This document shows positions 8,340-17,080 of a DNA stretch of 64,000 bases, one piece after another; position 1 is the first letter of the stretch; each line of letters begins with the position of its first letter. The stretch is taken from assembly GCF_000745015.1 (NCBI RefSeq), contig NZ_JQNA01000002.1, positions 5,394,001 to 5,458,000 on the forward strand. Reading direction: 5' to 3'. The notes below the pieces were generated by a model. That model made no database searches, was not told the DNA's origin, and saw only the letters and a program-made list of their open reading frames with translations. This DNA is from Burkholderia sp. 9120 (GTDB taxonomy: Bacteria > Pseudomonadota > Gammaproteobacteria > Burkholderiales > Burkholderiaceae). A program made the translations under genes and the position numbers.

Positions 8340-9440
8340 TTAGCCGCGCGCCGGCGTGTCGCCAGCGTCGACGTGGACCTTCACCGTGGCCGAGAGGCCC
8401 GGGCGCAACACGCCTTGCATGTCTTTCGGCACCTCGAGACGCACCCGCACCGGCACACGCTGCACGATCTTCGTGAAGTTGCCAGTGGCGTTTTCGGCGG
8501 GCAGCACGCTGAAGGTCGCGCCGGTGGCGGGCGCCAGACTTTCCACCACGCCGTGAATCTGCCGGCTCGACGCGTCGAGATTCACGTCGACGCGGTCGCC
8601 GACCTGCATCTTCTTCAACTGATCTTCCTTGAAGTTGGCGTCGATCCACAGGCCGCTCGCGGGCACCACGGTCAGCAGCGAGCCGCCCGTGTTCGCCAGC
8701 AGTCCCACTCGCGCGGTGCGATTGCCGATATAACCGTCGATCGGCGAGCGAATCGTTGTGTACTCCACGTTCAGCGCCGCGACCCGCTGCGCCGCTTGCG
8801 CGGTGGCGATGCGCGCGTCGGCGTCGCCGATCTGCGCGTCGAGCACCGCAATCTGGCGCTGCGCCGCGATCAGCGCCGCGCCGCTGCGATCGACGGCAGC
8901 GTGCGCCTTGCTCAGATCGGCGTCCGCCCGCTCGACCACCTGGCTCGACACCGCGTCGTCCTTCACCAGTTCGCGATAACGCGTCTGGTCGGCGGCGCTG
9001 CGCGTCAGTTCGGCGCCGGAGGCGCGCACCTCGGCCGCCTGCTCGTTGATGGTGGCGAGTTGCAAGGATTTCTTCGCCTGCAACTCGGTCACCGCGGCCT
9101 GGGCGCTCTGCACTTCCGCGCTGGCCTGCGCGAGGCGGGCGTCGTAATCGCGTGCATCGAGCCGGATCAGCACCTGGTCCGCGTGCACGAACTGGTTGTC
9201 GCGCACCAGCACATCCGTGACGAAGCCGTTCACTTTCGGCGCCATCACGGTGACATCGCCGCCCACGTAGGCATCGTCAGTCGTTTCAACAAAGCGGCCG
9301 ACGAAGAACCAGTACGACACCGCCAACGCGAGCACGACAAGCACCGTGATCACCGCGAGCAGCATCCAGGGAATACGCCGCGCCGGTGTGGCGGATTGAG
9401 CCGCGCTGGGTGGCGCGATAGTGGAAGGGGTTGTGGACAT
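8340..9440 (-). CDS. emrA: HlyD-family membrane-fusion protein (EmrA-like)
   Basis: This 366-aa periplasmic adaptor has a cytoplasmic tail, one transmembrane helix (about residues 25-45), a lipoyl/barrel-sandwich part (VMAPKVNGFVTDVLV), a long Ala/Gln-rich coiled-coil hairpin and a C-terminal beta-barrel region. The ATG at 9440 has no Shine-Dalgarno nearby, and a good promoter places transcription start almost on the ATG, which suggests a leaderless mRNA. The reading frame is open further upstream but into the promoter and terminator. First gene of the emrA-emrB-nodT efflux operon. Likely repressed by one or both of the adjacent MarR regulators through the operator at 9452-9463. Confidence 0.93.
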   Translation of the reverse strand: MSTTPSTIAPPSAAQSATPARRIPWMLLAVITVLVVLALAVSYWFFVGRFVETTDDAYVGGDVTVMAPKVNGFVTDVLVRDNQFVHADQVLIRLDARDYDARLAQASAEVQSAQAAVTELQAKKSLQLATINEQAAEVRASGAELTRSAADQTRYRELVKDDAVSSQVVERADADLSKAHAAVDRSGAALIAAQRQIAVLDAQIGDADARIATAQAAQRVAALNVEYTTIRSPIDGYIGNRTARVGLLANTGGSLLTVVPASGLWIDANFKEDQLKKMQVGDRVDVNLDASSRQIHGVVESLAPATGATFSVLPAENATGNFTKIVQRVPVRVRLEVPKDMQGVLRPGLSATVKVHVDAGDTPARG

Positions 9441-9446
9441 GATGTC

Positions 9447-9475
9447 AATATGTGCGTATGCACTCCTTGAGTTAA
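9447..9475 (-). promoter_or_regulatory. emrA promoter with MarR-type operator in the spacer
   Basis: On the minus strand, TTAACT (-35, 9470-9475) and CATATT (-10, 9447-9452) are separated by exactly 17 bp. The operator GTGCATACGCAC (9452-9463) fills the spacer and touches the -10. Only 6 nt separate the -10 from the emrA ATG, predicting a leaderless or near-leaderless transcript. The same 12-mer occurs before both MarR genes. Confidence 0.65.
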
Positions 9476-9500
9476 AAAAAACGGCGCTGTGCGTTGCGCC
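9474..9500 (-). terminator. Intrinsic terminator of the first marR gene
   Basis: On the minus strand a GGCGC/GCGCC stem (9496-9500 with 9483-9487) and 8-nt loop are followed by one G and eight T residues (9474-9481). It lies 26 nt after the stop of the MarR gene at 9527 and directly before the emrA promoter, separating the regulator transcript from the pump operon. Confidence 0.8.
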
Positions 9501-9526
9501 GACCTTGCGGTACTGCCCGTCCGACT

Positions 9527-9949
9527 TCAGAGCGGATCCTGCGTGATGGCGAACAACTCGCCGCGCAATGCGGCGGCCCGTTCTTCGCCGAATCGGTGTT
9601 CGAATTCGGCTTGCGCCGCGTACCAATGTTCGCGGCCTGCCTTCAGACGTTCTTCGCCGGCCGGCGTGAGCGCAATCGACAGCGCCCGGACGTCCGCGCC
9701 GAGCACGTCGCTCGATATCAGGCCGTTGCGGCGCAGCGGCTGGATCGTGCGAACCAGCGTCGTGCGCTGCATCCGCATGGCTTCGGCCAGTTGCTTCATC
9801 GACATCGGGCCGACGCGTTTCAACCGACCCATCAGCGAAAACTGCGTGATGGTCAGCCCCACGTTCGCCAGATGCCGGTCGTAAAGCTGCGAGACGTAAC
9901 GGGCGGCCTGGCGGATCGCAAAGCAGTCGTCGTCGAGGAGGCCTTCCAT
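9527..9949 (-). CDS. MarR-family transcriptional regulator (copy 1)
   Basis: This 140-aa winged-helix repressor has the recognition helix MSMKQLAEAMRMQRTTLVRTI and wing region LISSDVLGADVRALSIALTPAGEE. The ATG at 9949 is preceded by AGGAAA with good spacing; the frame is open 17 codons upstream, but those codons would cover the operator. It is a clear paralog of the next gene: both are exactly 140 aa and align without large gaps, so a tandem duplication is likely. Position next to emrAB and the shared operator suggest control of the pump, by analogy with EmrR/MprA. Confidence 0.9.
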   Translation of the reverse strand: MEGLLDDDCFAIRQAARYVSQLYDRHLANVGLTITQFSLMGRLKRVGPMSMKQLAEAMRMQRTTLVRTIQPLRRNGLISSDVLGADVRALSIALTPAGEERLKAGREHWYAAQAEFEHRFGEERAAALRGELFAITQDPL

Positions 9950-9971
9950 CACTACGTTTCCTGAATCGTGA

Positions 9972-9983
9972 GTGCGTATGCAC
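9972..9983. promoter_or_regulatory. MarR-type operator upstream of marR copy 1
   Basis: GTGCGTATGCAC is an exact copy of the 12-mer found before emrA and, in inverted orientation, before the second marR. It is an imperfect palindrome (GTGC-N4-GCAC). It ends 23 bp upstream of the ATG at 9949. Confidence 0.65.
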
Positions 9984-10038
9984 ATTAATGGACGCATCAA
10001 ATCTGCTGAAGCGAGTTCATGCGGCCTATCGGGTTACG

Positions 10039-10461
10039 TTAGCCGGTGATGCTGAACAACTCGGCGCGCAGCACTCTTGCGCGCGCATGCCCGAAGCGCT
10101 CTTCAAACTCGTCCTGCGCTGCGCGCCACGCCACCGACGCCTGGTCGAAGGTCGTTTCGCCCTTTGCCGTGAGACTGAACAGAAACGTGCGGCCGTCGTG
10201 CTCCGCCGCTTCCGCCACCACCAGGCCATCGCGCTGCAACGGCTTCATGGCGCGAACCAGCGTGGTGCGCTCCATCACCATGGCATCCGCCAGATCCGCC
10301 ATGGGCAGATTCGGCTTGCGTGCGAGCTTGGCGAGGATCGTGAACTGCGCGGCCGTCAGCCCTACGCCGCCCAGATGGCGCTCGTAGATTTGCGTGACGT
10401 GCCGCGCCGCCTGGCGCAGCGCGAAGCAGTTGCATTCGTCGTAAGAGAGAGGGCGGTTCAT
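10039..10461 (-). CDS. MarR-family transcriptional regulator (copy 2)
   Basis: This 140-aa MarR-type regulator resembles the neighbouring copy: FALRQAARHVTQIYERHL against FAIRQAARYVSQLYDRHL. The recognition helix is in LPMADLADAMVMERTTLVRAM, and the wing is AEHDGRTFLFSLTAKGE. The ATG at 10461 is only 7 nt from a good -10 box and has no Shine-Dalgarno, so it too may be leaderless. The open frame extends 64 codons upstream, but that extension runs through the promoter and lacks domain similarity. Ligand unknown. Confidence 0.9.
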   Translation of the reverse strand: MNRPLSYDECNCFALRQAARHVTQIYERHLGGVGLTAAQFTILAKLARKPNLPMADLADAMVMERTTLVRAMKPLQRDGLVVAEAAEHDGRTFLFSLTAKGETTFDQASVAWRAAQDEFEERFGHARARVLRAELFSITG

Positions 10462-10468
10462 GTCGATG

Positions 10469-10497
10469 AGTGTATGTGTGCATACGCACAGAGTCAA
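10469..10497 (-). promoter_or_regulatory. Promoter of marR copy 2 with operator in the spacer
   Basis: On the minus strand, TTGACT (-35, 10492-10497) and TACACT (-10, 10469-10474) are 17 bp apart. The spacer contains GTGCGTATGCAC (10478-10489), extended here to the palindrome TGTGC-N4-GCACA. The geometry is the same as at emrA: operator between -35 and -10, and the ATG 7 nt after the -10. This predicts autorepression and a leaderless mRNA. Confidence 0.7.
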
Positions 10498-11109
10498 GAT
10501 GAATTTTGTTTCGGGGCGCGGCGATGGGTGTCGGCAATCCGCATCAATGGGCAAAACCTCCATACATACGTCTGTTTGAATTGCCGCCGCAAGGCCCCAC
10601 CGCACGGCGCGACGGTGAATCTTACGGGTTTGGATTAATGCCACTATATACAAGTCCGTAGCAGCGGCTTAATGTTCAGCCGCAACCAATTAAATCTAAT
10701 AACAGGCCACGGAGACATTAATGCCATTCCACCCAGTCAGCGCGATTCCCACTATGCGACTTGCATGCGCCACTTCGATATACGGCATTAAATACGTTAG
10801 CGTCGCACTGAAATTCCCCTGTTTTACCTAGCCTACGGCGATCTGCCCTGCATGGCCGGATTCGCCTGTCTCGTGGCCTTCCGCGTCATTCGACGCGCTC
10901 CGCCCGTATGGCGAATAAGGCTCGCGCGATGCTCTCGATTTGCCGCGGCTATCCCGCCGCGCATTCGGGGCCATTTTATCGAGCGCATCCGGAACCATCG
11001 CCGGGCATGGCATTTCAGTTCGTGGACGGATAAAAACCCAGCGGCATCCGCGCGACTCATTTAATCGCGCGCATTAATAACGAACGACGCTTGACGAGGA
11101 GACAAAACA
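10498..11109. other. Gene-poor region before the DUF2957 gene
   Basis: No gene could be supported here. The part from 10640 to 10830 is AT-richer than its surroundings and may hold the promoter for the downstream lipoprotein gene. A 36-codon ORF at 10721-10831 (plus strand) has a GGAG 8 nt upstream of its ATG. Its composition is unremarkable, and it is only a weak candidate. Confidence 0.4.
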
Positions 11110-12732
11110 ATGGCGTTCAAACTGTGGGCAGGCTCATCTGCTTCAATACCGACAGGCGCACTGACGGGCGCGTTCGCGCTATCCGTGCTGCTGGCCGCTT
11201 GCGGCGGGTCCGGCAAAACGGATGCGCCGGGCGCCGTCTCCGTGCCGCAATGTTCGGGCGCCTCCTGCGGGGCGCAAGGCCAGCCGCCCGGCACGCCGGT
11301 CGTCGCGGCCAAGCTGTGCCCCGATGCGCTCGACTATTCGACCACCTACACAGGTGGCTCGGGCAGCGGCGAGTACATCAAGATGCAATTCAATTCGGCG
11401 ACGAAGAAGTATCAGATGACCTTCGTCGAATCCGCCGTGCCGATCTCGGTCGGCCAGGTCAACGTCACGCGCGCGGGCCTAACGATCACCGGCGACTACG
11501 ACAATCCGACCGGCTCGTTCGCCCTGCCGACCGCCGAACAGAACCGCTGCGCGATCGTGCTGAAGAACGGCACGACCGCAGACGGCACCTACAGCGTCAC
11601 CATCAATCCGCAGGATCCGCCGATGCTGTTCGTCGGCGAGGGCATTATCGGCGGCGGGATTCCGGGCGCGACGATCCAGTTCTCCGGCGTCACGTCGCTC
11701 GGTTTCCCGATCGGCGTCGTGCCGCAGCGCACGTTCGACTCGTATCCGTTCCTCGGTTTCAGCCAGACGATCACCGACTTCACCCAGGTGGCCGGTGCCT
11801 ATAACGAAGTCGGGTTCCGCATGAGCCCCGAGGGCAACCCGGCCCAGGGCACGGACGGTCTGACAACGACCGGCTGGGCGCCGCAAGCCGTTCAGGCCAG
11901 CGAGACGCTCAACGCCGACGGCACCTGTACACCCGACTCATCGCCGAATTCGTGCGTCCTGACCGGCACGCCATGGACGGTGCGCACCAATGCCGACGGC
12001 TCGCCGGACAACGTTTTCGTCAGCCGCGCCAACGGTCTGGCTTATCCGGCGGCCGGCGTGGGCGTGCTGCAACTGCTGTTCGCGCCGAGTCTGGCGCACG
12101 GCATCATGATCGTCGGCAAGGTGAACAACCAGCTCGTGCCGGTGATGATTCGCGTCGGCTACGCCCATACGGATAACGACCCGCTCGGCATTCTGAACAA
12201 CGCGCTCGACGATCAGCTCGGCATCTCGCTGCTGGCGCCCGCCACGAAGATTGCCCAAACGGCGTTGAAGGGCGGCTATATCGGCGCGAATAGCGCGTCG
12301 GCATGCGGTCTGGTGACCACCATCGGTCAAAGTCCGAACCCGATCTACGTCAACGGACAGCCGGTCTATGCCGCGTCGGGAACCTGCACCGACGGCAGCG
12401 CGTCGTTCAACCCGGGCGTGAATTACGGCGCGACCCTGTTCCAGAGTCCGTCGGCGGCGTTGTTGAATCCGTTCACGTCCGCGGCATCGAGCAACTTCTC
12501 GCTCGATTTCACGCAGACGCAACCGGGTATCGTCAACGTGACCGCGACCAAGCCGTTGATGTCCGGCAGCACCGCGCTCTACCAGGCGGGCGACACCGGC
12601 GTGATGGTCCAGGTCGGGCCGGTGTACGGTCTGCTGATGAACGGGATCAACCCGACGTTCACCACCAACGATCCCGCGAACAACATCGGCAAGGTGAATC
12701 CGTTCCTGTCGATCGGGGCGTTCGTGGAATAA
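11110..12732 (+). CDS. DUF2957 lipoprotein of unknown function
   Basis: This 540-aa secreted protein starts with a signal peptide ending in a lipobox (VLLAAC, Cys31), followed by Gly/Ser-rich linker and a long beta-rich region. It resembles the DUF2957 family known mainly from Burkholderiaceae. Repeated Gly-Asn-Thr-rich segments suggest a beta-propeller or jelly-roll type fold, but no catalytic motif is visible. A GAGGAG ribosome site precedes the ATG. It is monocistronic, with its own terminator. Function unknown. Confidence 0.8.
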   Translation: MAFKLWAGSSASIPTGALTGAFALSVLLAACGGSGKTDAPGAVSVPQCSGASCGAQGQPPGTPVVAAKLCPDALDYSTTYTGGSGSGEYIKMQFNSATKKYQMTFVESAVPISVGQVNVTRAGLTITGDYDNPTGSFALPTAEQNRCAIVLKNGTTADGTYSVTINPQDPPMLFVGEGIIGGGIPGATIQFSGVTSLGFPIGVVPQRTFDSYPFLGFSQTITDFTQVAGAYNEVGFRMSPEGNPAQGTDGLTTTGWAPQAVQASETLNADGTCTPDSSPNSCVLTGTPWTVRTNADGSPDNVFVSRANGLAYPAAGVGVLQLLFAPSLAHGIMIVGKVNNQLVPVMIRVGYAHTDNDPLGILNNALDDQLGISLLAPATKIAQTALKGGYIGANSASACGLVTTIGQSPNPIYVNGQPVYAASGTCTDGSASFNPGVNYGATLFQSPSAALLNPFTSAASSNFSLDFTQTQPGIVNVTATKPLMSGSTALYQAGDTGVMVQVGPVYGLLMNGINPTFTTNDPANNIGKVNPFLSIGAFVE

Positions 12733-12752
12733 GCGTGCGGTGAGTGGAATGT

Positions 12753-12790
12753 AAAAACGGCTCGCTGGATTACGCCAGCGAGCCGTTTTT
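12753..12790. terminator. Bidirectional intrinsic terminator
   Basis: A perfect 16-bp inverted repeat has arms 12753-12768 and 12775-12790 and a 6-nt loop. It carries an A-run on the left and a T-run on the right, so it can work in both directions. It lies between two convergent genes: the DUF2957 gene (plus) and hutG (minus). Confidence 0.92.
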
Positions 12791-12828
12791 TATGTGTGCC
12801 ACGTCTGCGGCGTGGCGCCACGCTCAAA

Positions 12829-13797
12829 CTACAGCAAGCGATACGCCAGGCGTGCGGCAACCCTCGCCGTCCGCTTGTCCTGATCGAGCGACGGGTTGTA
12901 CTCCGCGATATCCGCCGCGCGCAGCTTGCCGGACGCCCGCACGCGCTGCACCATCGCTTCGACCACGGACAACGGCACACCCAGCGCGGCCGGCGCCGAC
13001 ACGCCGGGCGCGATACCCGCCGGCAACACGTCGAGGTCGATGGTCAGATAAACGTCGTCCGCCGCGTCGAGCAAGGTTTGGAGATCCTGCAGGCGCTGCG
13101 GCAGATGCACGTCCTGCATGTCGACGTCGAGCACGTAGCGCACGCCGAGTTGCTCCGCATGCGCGAACAGCGACGCGGTATTGCCCAGATCGCTAATGCC
13201 GAAGCAGACGTAGTTAAACGGCACGCCACGTTCGGCGCAGTCGTCGGCGATCTGGTCGAACGGCGTGCCGGAATTCGCCGGACGCTTCTGGCGCAGATCG
13301 AAATGCGCGTCGAAGTTGACGATCAGCAGCTTGCGCGACGCGTGAGAGGTAGCGCTTTCGACAGCCTCGCGCGCCTGATGCAAGCGCAATCCGCTATACG
13401 TGCCCCACGCGACTTCATGTCCACCGCCAAACACCAGCGGCCGGCCACCACGCGCCAGCACATCGCTGACCACCTGCGCCAATTCAACCTGCGCGCCTTC
13501 CAGGTCACCGTCGTCGCACACCACGTCACCCGCATCGGCGAGCGATGCCAGCGCCACCTTCGCCGGCAAACCCGCCAGCGCACGCCGTAATTCCTTCGGC
13601 GCGTGCGCTGCGCCCGTGCGGCCCTGATTGCGGCGCACGCCTTCGTCGGAACCGAAGCCGACAATCACCGGCATCTCGCGATCAACCTGCCGAGCGTCGC
13701 CGAACGGCACCACCTGGTTGAAAACGCGCCGCGTGTCGCCGGGCTCGCCGTCGTCGGAACGGCCGGCCCACACCTTGTCGTCGAATGGAACTCTCAT
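12829..13797 (-). CDS. hutG: Formimidoylglutamase (arginase/ureohydrolase fold)
   Basis: This 322-aa manganese enzyme of the ureohydrolase superfamily probably hydrolyses N-formimidoyl-glutamate to glutamate plus formamide in histidine breakdown. The N-terminus [18 protein letters not shown] is typical of HutG. Metal ligands are visible as GGGHE (His127), NFDAHFD (Asp153, His155, Asp157) and the C-terminal DLDVLP (about residue 248). It overlaps the ABC ATPase gene by 4 nt, so it is the last gene of the transporter operon. Agmatinase or guanidino-acid hydrolase activity is an alternative, since the superfamily is hard to split by eye. Confidence 0.85.
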   Translation of the reverse strand: MRVPFDDKVWAGRSDDGEPGDTRRVFNQVVPFGDARQVDREMPVIVGFGSDEGVRRNQGRTGAAHAPKELRRALAGLPAKVALASLADAGDVVCDDGDLEGAQVELAQVVSDVLARGGRPLVFGGGHEVAWGTYSGLRLHQAREAVESATSHASRKLLIVNFDAHFDLRQKRPANSGTPFDQIADDCAERGVPFNYVCFGISDLGNTASLFAHAEQLGVRYVLDVDMQDVHLPQRLQDLQTLLDAADDVYLTIDLDVLPAGIAPGVSAPAALGVPLSVVEAMVQRVRASGKLRAADIAEYNPSLDQDKRTARVAARLAYRLL

Positions 13798-14579
13798 GCG
13801 CGCGACAACACCGCCTGCAGGAAGGCCCGCGTACGCGGCTGCGAAGGCGCCGAGAAAATTTCCGCGGGCGGTCCCGCTTCGACGATCACGCCGCCGTCCA
13901 TCACGACCACCACGTCGGCCACTTCCTTGGCAAAACCCATTTCATGCGTGACGACGACCATCGTCATGCCTTCGCTCGCGAGCAGTTTCATCACTTGCAG
14001 CACTTCGCCGACCAGTTCCGGATCGAGTGCCGAAGTCGGCTCGTCGAACAGCATCACACGCGGCTGCATGGCCAGCGCACGCGCAATCGCCACCCGTTGC
14101 TTCTGACCGCCCGACAGACTCGCCGGCATCACGTTCGCCTTCTGCGCGAGCCCGACTTTCTCCAGCAAAGCCATGGCGGCCGCTTCGGCTTCGGCCTTGC
14201 TCGCGCCGCGCAACATACGCGGCCCCACGGTAATGTTGTGCAGCACCGACAGATGCGGAAACAGATTGAACGACTGAAACACCATGCCGACTTCAGTGCG
14301 CAGCGCGTTCAGCGAGCGCTCCTTGAGCATCGCGCCCTGCTCGACCAGCCGATGCCCGCAGATATCGATCGTGCCGCCTTCGGCCTGTTCGAGGCCGTTG
14401 CAGCAGCGCAAGAATGTGCTCTTGCCCGAACCGCTCGGCCCGATCACCACGACAACCTGTTGCGGCTGAATATCGAAGTCGATGCCGTTGAGCACCGTAT
14501 GCGAGCCGAACGATTTGGTCAGCCCACGAATGCTGACGATAGGCCCCGTCTCCTGAGCCACGGTATTCACGGTATTCAT
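13794..14579 (-). CDS. Polar amino acid ABC transporter ATP-binding protein
   Basis: This 261-aa ABC ATPase of the HisP/GlnQ type has Walker [10 protein letters not shown] (about residues 52-60), the Q-loop, the signature [15 protein letters not shown] and Walker [13 protein letters not shown]. The D-loop and H-loop (VTHEMGF) follow. It powers uptake by the adjacent permease and binding protein. It overlaps the permease by 4 nt upstream and hutG by 4 nt downstream, a strict operon. The coupling with hutG suggests histidine or a histidine-derived substrate, which is an inference from context. Confidence 0.94.
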   Translation of the reverse strand: MNTVNTVAQETGPIVSIRGLTKSFGSHTVLNGIDFDIQPQQVVVVIGPSGSGKSTFLRCCNGLEQAEGGTIDICGHRLVEQGAMLKERSLNALRTEVGMVFQSFNLFPHLSVLHNITVGPRMLRGASKAEAEAAAMALLEKVGLAQKANVMPASLSGGQKQRVAIARALAMQPRVMLFDEPTSALDPELVGEVLQVMKLLASEGMTMVVVTHEMGFAKEVADVVVVMDGGVIVEAGPPAEIFSAPSQPRTRAFLQAVLSRA

Positions 14580-15244
14580 TGCACCATCCCTCCTGCGCGC
14601 AGACGGCGCTCGACGCGATGCAGCGCGTAGTTGGTCGCTTGCGTCAACACCAGATAAACCAGCGCGATCGCCAGATACACCTCGAGCGAGCGGTACGACA
14701 CGCTGATGATCTTCTGGCCTTCATGCATCAGATCGTCGATCGTCAACAGCGACACCAGCGCCGAGTTCTTGATCAGCGCGATGAACTCGTTGCCGAGCGG
14801 CGGGATCATCCGCACGATGGCCTGCGGCAAAATGATCGCGCGCATGGCCTGTCCCGACGACATGCCGATCGAGCGCGCGGCTTCCATCTGCCCGCGATCC
14901 ACCGACTGAATCGCGCCGCGCACGATCTCCGACACATAGGCCGCCGAATACAAGCCGAGGCCGAGCATGCCGCACACAAACGCCGGCAGCAGAATGCCGA
15001 ATTGCGGCAAGCCGAAGAACAGCAGAAACAGTTGCACGAGCAACGGCGTGCCGCGGAAGAACGTCAGATACGCGGTGCAAAGCCCGTACACCACGCGCCG
15101 CTGCGGCGTGAGCCGGCCGATACCGATCAACAGGCCCAGCACGCAGCTCAACGCGAGCGAGGCGGCGGTGACTTCCACCGTCACCAGCGCGCCATGCATG
15201 ATGTCCGGCAAGCCGGCAATCACCGGCGAAAAATCGAGTGCCAT
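14576..15244 (-). CDS. Polar amino acid ABC transporter permease
   Basis: This 222-aa inner-membrane protein of the HisM/GlnP family has about five transmembrane helices. The EAA motif appears as [22 protein letters not shown] (about residues 123-144), where it contacts the ATPase. [18 protein letters not shown] near residue 67 is typical of this family. There is a single permease gene in the operon, so a homodimeric channel is likely. Confidence 0.94.
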   Translation of the reverse strand: MALDFSPVIAGLPDIMHGALVTVEVTAASLALSCVLGLLIGIGRLTPQRRVVYGLCTAYLTFFRGTPLLVQLFLLFFGLPQFGILLPAFVCGMLGLGLYSAAYVSEIVRGAIQSVDRGQMEAARSIGMSSGQAMRAIILPQAIVRMIPPLGNEFIALIKNSALVSLLTIDDLMHEGQKIISVSYRSLEVYLAIALVYLVLTQATNYALHRVERRLRAGGMVQ

Positions 15245-15261
15245 GTTATTTACTCAGCCGT

Positions 15262-16017
15262 TTATTGCGCGCTCGCGCCGAACCACTTCTTGACGATCGC
15301 CGCATAAGTGCCATCGGCCTTGATCTTCGCGAGCGCGGTGTTGAACGCGGTCTTCAGTTCCGGCTCGTCCTTGCGCACGGCAATGCCGTAGGCTTCGGTG
15401 GTCAGTTGCTTGTCGAGCACGCGGAAACCGCCGCGCGTCTTCGCGAACTGATACGCGGCCGGCTTGCCGGTCACGGCGGCGTCGGCACGGCCAATGCCCA
15501 CGAGGTCGAACATTTCCTGATTCTTTTCGACTTCGACGCGATTGATCTGCGGATAGTTGTCGCGCAGGAAGTTCACCGACTTTGTGCCCACCTGAACCGA
15601 CACTTTCTTGCCGTTCAGATCGGCCACGGATTTGACCGGCGAATCGTTTTTCACCAGCGCGACGAGGCCGCCCGCGTAGTACGAATCGGTGAAGTCGACC
15701 ACTTTCGCGCGTTCGTCGGTGATATAGATGCCGGAAATCGCCGCGTCGAAGCGATGCGCGATCAGGCCGGGAATCAGCCCTTTAAAGTCGATGTCGGTCC
15801 ATTGCACGCGCTTGCCCATGGCCTTGGCGAGCGCGTTCATGATGTCGACGTCGAAGCCGGTTCGCGCACCGTTCTCGGTGAATTCCATCGGCGGGAAGGT
15901 GGCGTCGGTGGCGACGTTCAGCACGTCCGCCGATTGTGCCGACGCGGCGCCGGAGAAGCCCGCAAAAGTCACGGCAACCGTGACACAGGCGAGGGACAGC
16001 AGTCGTTGCAGTTTCAT
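15262..16017 (-). CDS. Periplasmic amino acid-binding protein
   Basis: This 251-aa substrate-binding protein of the HisJ/GlnH type has an N-terminal signal peptide (hydrophobic LLSLACVTVAVTFAGFSGAASA, cleaved near residue 27). The ligand-binding part begins DVLNVATDATFPPMEF and contains GFDVDIMNALAKAMG and DAAISGIYITDERAKVVDF, standard for SBP_bac_3. First gene of the transporter-hutG operon, 18 nt ahead of the permease gene. Ligand not determined. Confidence 0.93.
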   Translation of the reverse strand: MKLQRLLSLACVTVAVTFAGFSGAASAQSADVLNVATDATFPPMEFTENGARTGFDVDIMNALAKAMGKRVQWTDIDFKGLIPGLIAHRFDAAISGIYITDERAKVVDFTDSYYAGGLVALVKNDSPVKSVADLNGKKVSVQVGTKSVNFLRDNYPQINRVEVEKNQEMFDLVGIGRADAAVTGKPAAYQFAKTRGGFRVLDKQLTTEAYGIAVRKDEPELKTAFNTALAKIKADGTYAAIVKKWFGASAQ

Positions 16018-16099
16018 GGGTAGGCTCCTTGTGGTCCATCAAGTTCTTCAGTTCGTTCGGAATCCGGATCGAGATGCAGCCGCGAACGGCATGAAGCGA

Positions 16100-16849
16100 T
16101 CAATCGGTTTGCATGTGCTCGGAAATGGCGCGGGCCGTACGTAGCGTCCCGTCGATGAATTGGCTTTCGCGACCCGTGGCGCGCGTGGACGGCGCCATCA
16201 AGGTGATCGACGCGCTGCTACCGACGCCGCGTCCGCTGCGATGAAAGATCGGGGCGCTCACGCCCCACACGCCCGGATCGACTTCGCTGTCGCTGACGGC
16301 GTAGCCCTGGGCGCGAATCTGTTCGAGTTCGGCTTCGATCGCGGCGCGGCCGGCGGGGTCGTTGTCGAACGCGCTATCGAGTATTTCGTTGCGCGCTTTG
16401 TCGGCCATGAAGGCCAGCAGCGATTTCGCCGACGCGCCCGCTTTGAGCGGCACGGCGCGGCCTTTTTCGAACGAGCAGCGCAGCGAATGCTGACTGTCGA
16501 CCATTTCGAGGCACATCACCTGATGTTTGACAGCGACCACCAGCCCGATGCTTTCCTGCGACGCGCGCGCCAGTTGCTGCATCTCGCTACGGCTCGCTTC
16601 CACGAGCAGCGAATTGACGTCGAAGCCAAGCGCGAGTTGCAGGCTGATCGGACCGGGCGCGTAATGCCCCGCGTTTTCCGCGACGAAACCCCAGCGCTTG
16701 AGCAGCGCGATTTGCCGATACAAGGTGCTTTGCGCAAGGCCGGTCACGGCCAGCAAATCTTTGACCGACATGGCTTTGCCATGACTGGCGAGCGCCGCCA
16801 GCACCAGCAAAACCCGTTCTGCACCTGTCACATTCTGTTCCGCGTTCAC
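16100..16849 (-). CDS. IclR-family transcriptional regulator
   Basis: This protein of about 249 aa has an N-terminal winged helix (AERVLLVLAALASHGKAMSV, then GLAQSTLYRQIALLKRWGFV) and a C-terminal effector domain (LSLQLALG through PIFHRSGRGVGSSASITL). The GTG at 16849 is preferred because GGTGG lies 7-8 nt upstream. A TTG 7 codons earlier is also in frame but has no ribosome site. It lies 82 nt upstream of the ABC-hutG operon in the same direction and probably regulates it. An unusual palindrome array lies upstream (16911-16933). Confidence 0.88.
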   Translation of the reverse strand: MNAEQNVTGAERVLLVLAALASHGKAMSVKDLLAVTGLAQSTLYRQIALLKRWGFVAENAGHYAPGPISLQLALGFDVNSLLVEASRSEMQQLARASQESIGLVVAVKHQVMCLEMVDSQHSLRCSFEKGRAVPLKAGASAKSLLAFMADKARNEILDSAFDNDPAGRAAIEAELEQIRAQGYAVSDSEVDPGVWGVSAPIFHRSGRGVGSSASITLMAPSTRATGRESQFIDGTLRTARAISEHMQTD

Positions 16850-16910
16850 GTCGACACCACCCGCAATCAATCACGGAACCAGAATGCCAGAACGTTCTCG
16901 GATTTCAAAA

Positions 16911-16933
16911 ATGGGATTCCCATTGAATGGGAA
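16911..16933. promoter_or_regulatory. Triple half-site palindrome upstream of the IclR gene
   Basis: Two overlapping perfect palindromes share a half-site: ATGGGA-T-TCCCAT (16911-16923) and TTCCCATT-G-AATGGGAA (16917-16933). This gives three alternating ATGGGA/TCCCAT half-sites. It lies 62-84 bp upstream of the IclR start, where an autoregulatory operator is expected. Confidence 0.6.
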
Positions 16934-17080
16934 TGAGGGGCAAGGGATTTCCCCGAGTGGGCGAAATTGAGCGTGCCGCGGCGAAATGCGCGGCACGTGG
17001 AGACGATTCGTCTGACAGAAAACGGCTTAAATGCAGTGGTAAAACGGGAAGCGCTCAAGCGAAAGCACTACAGCGGCACA

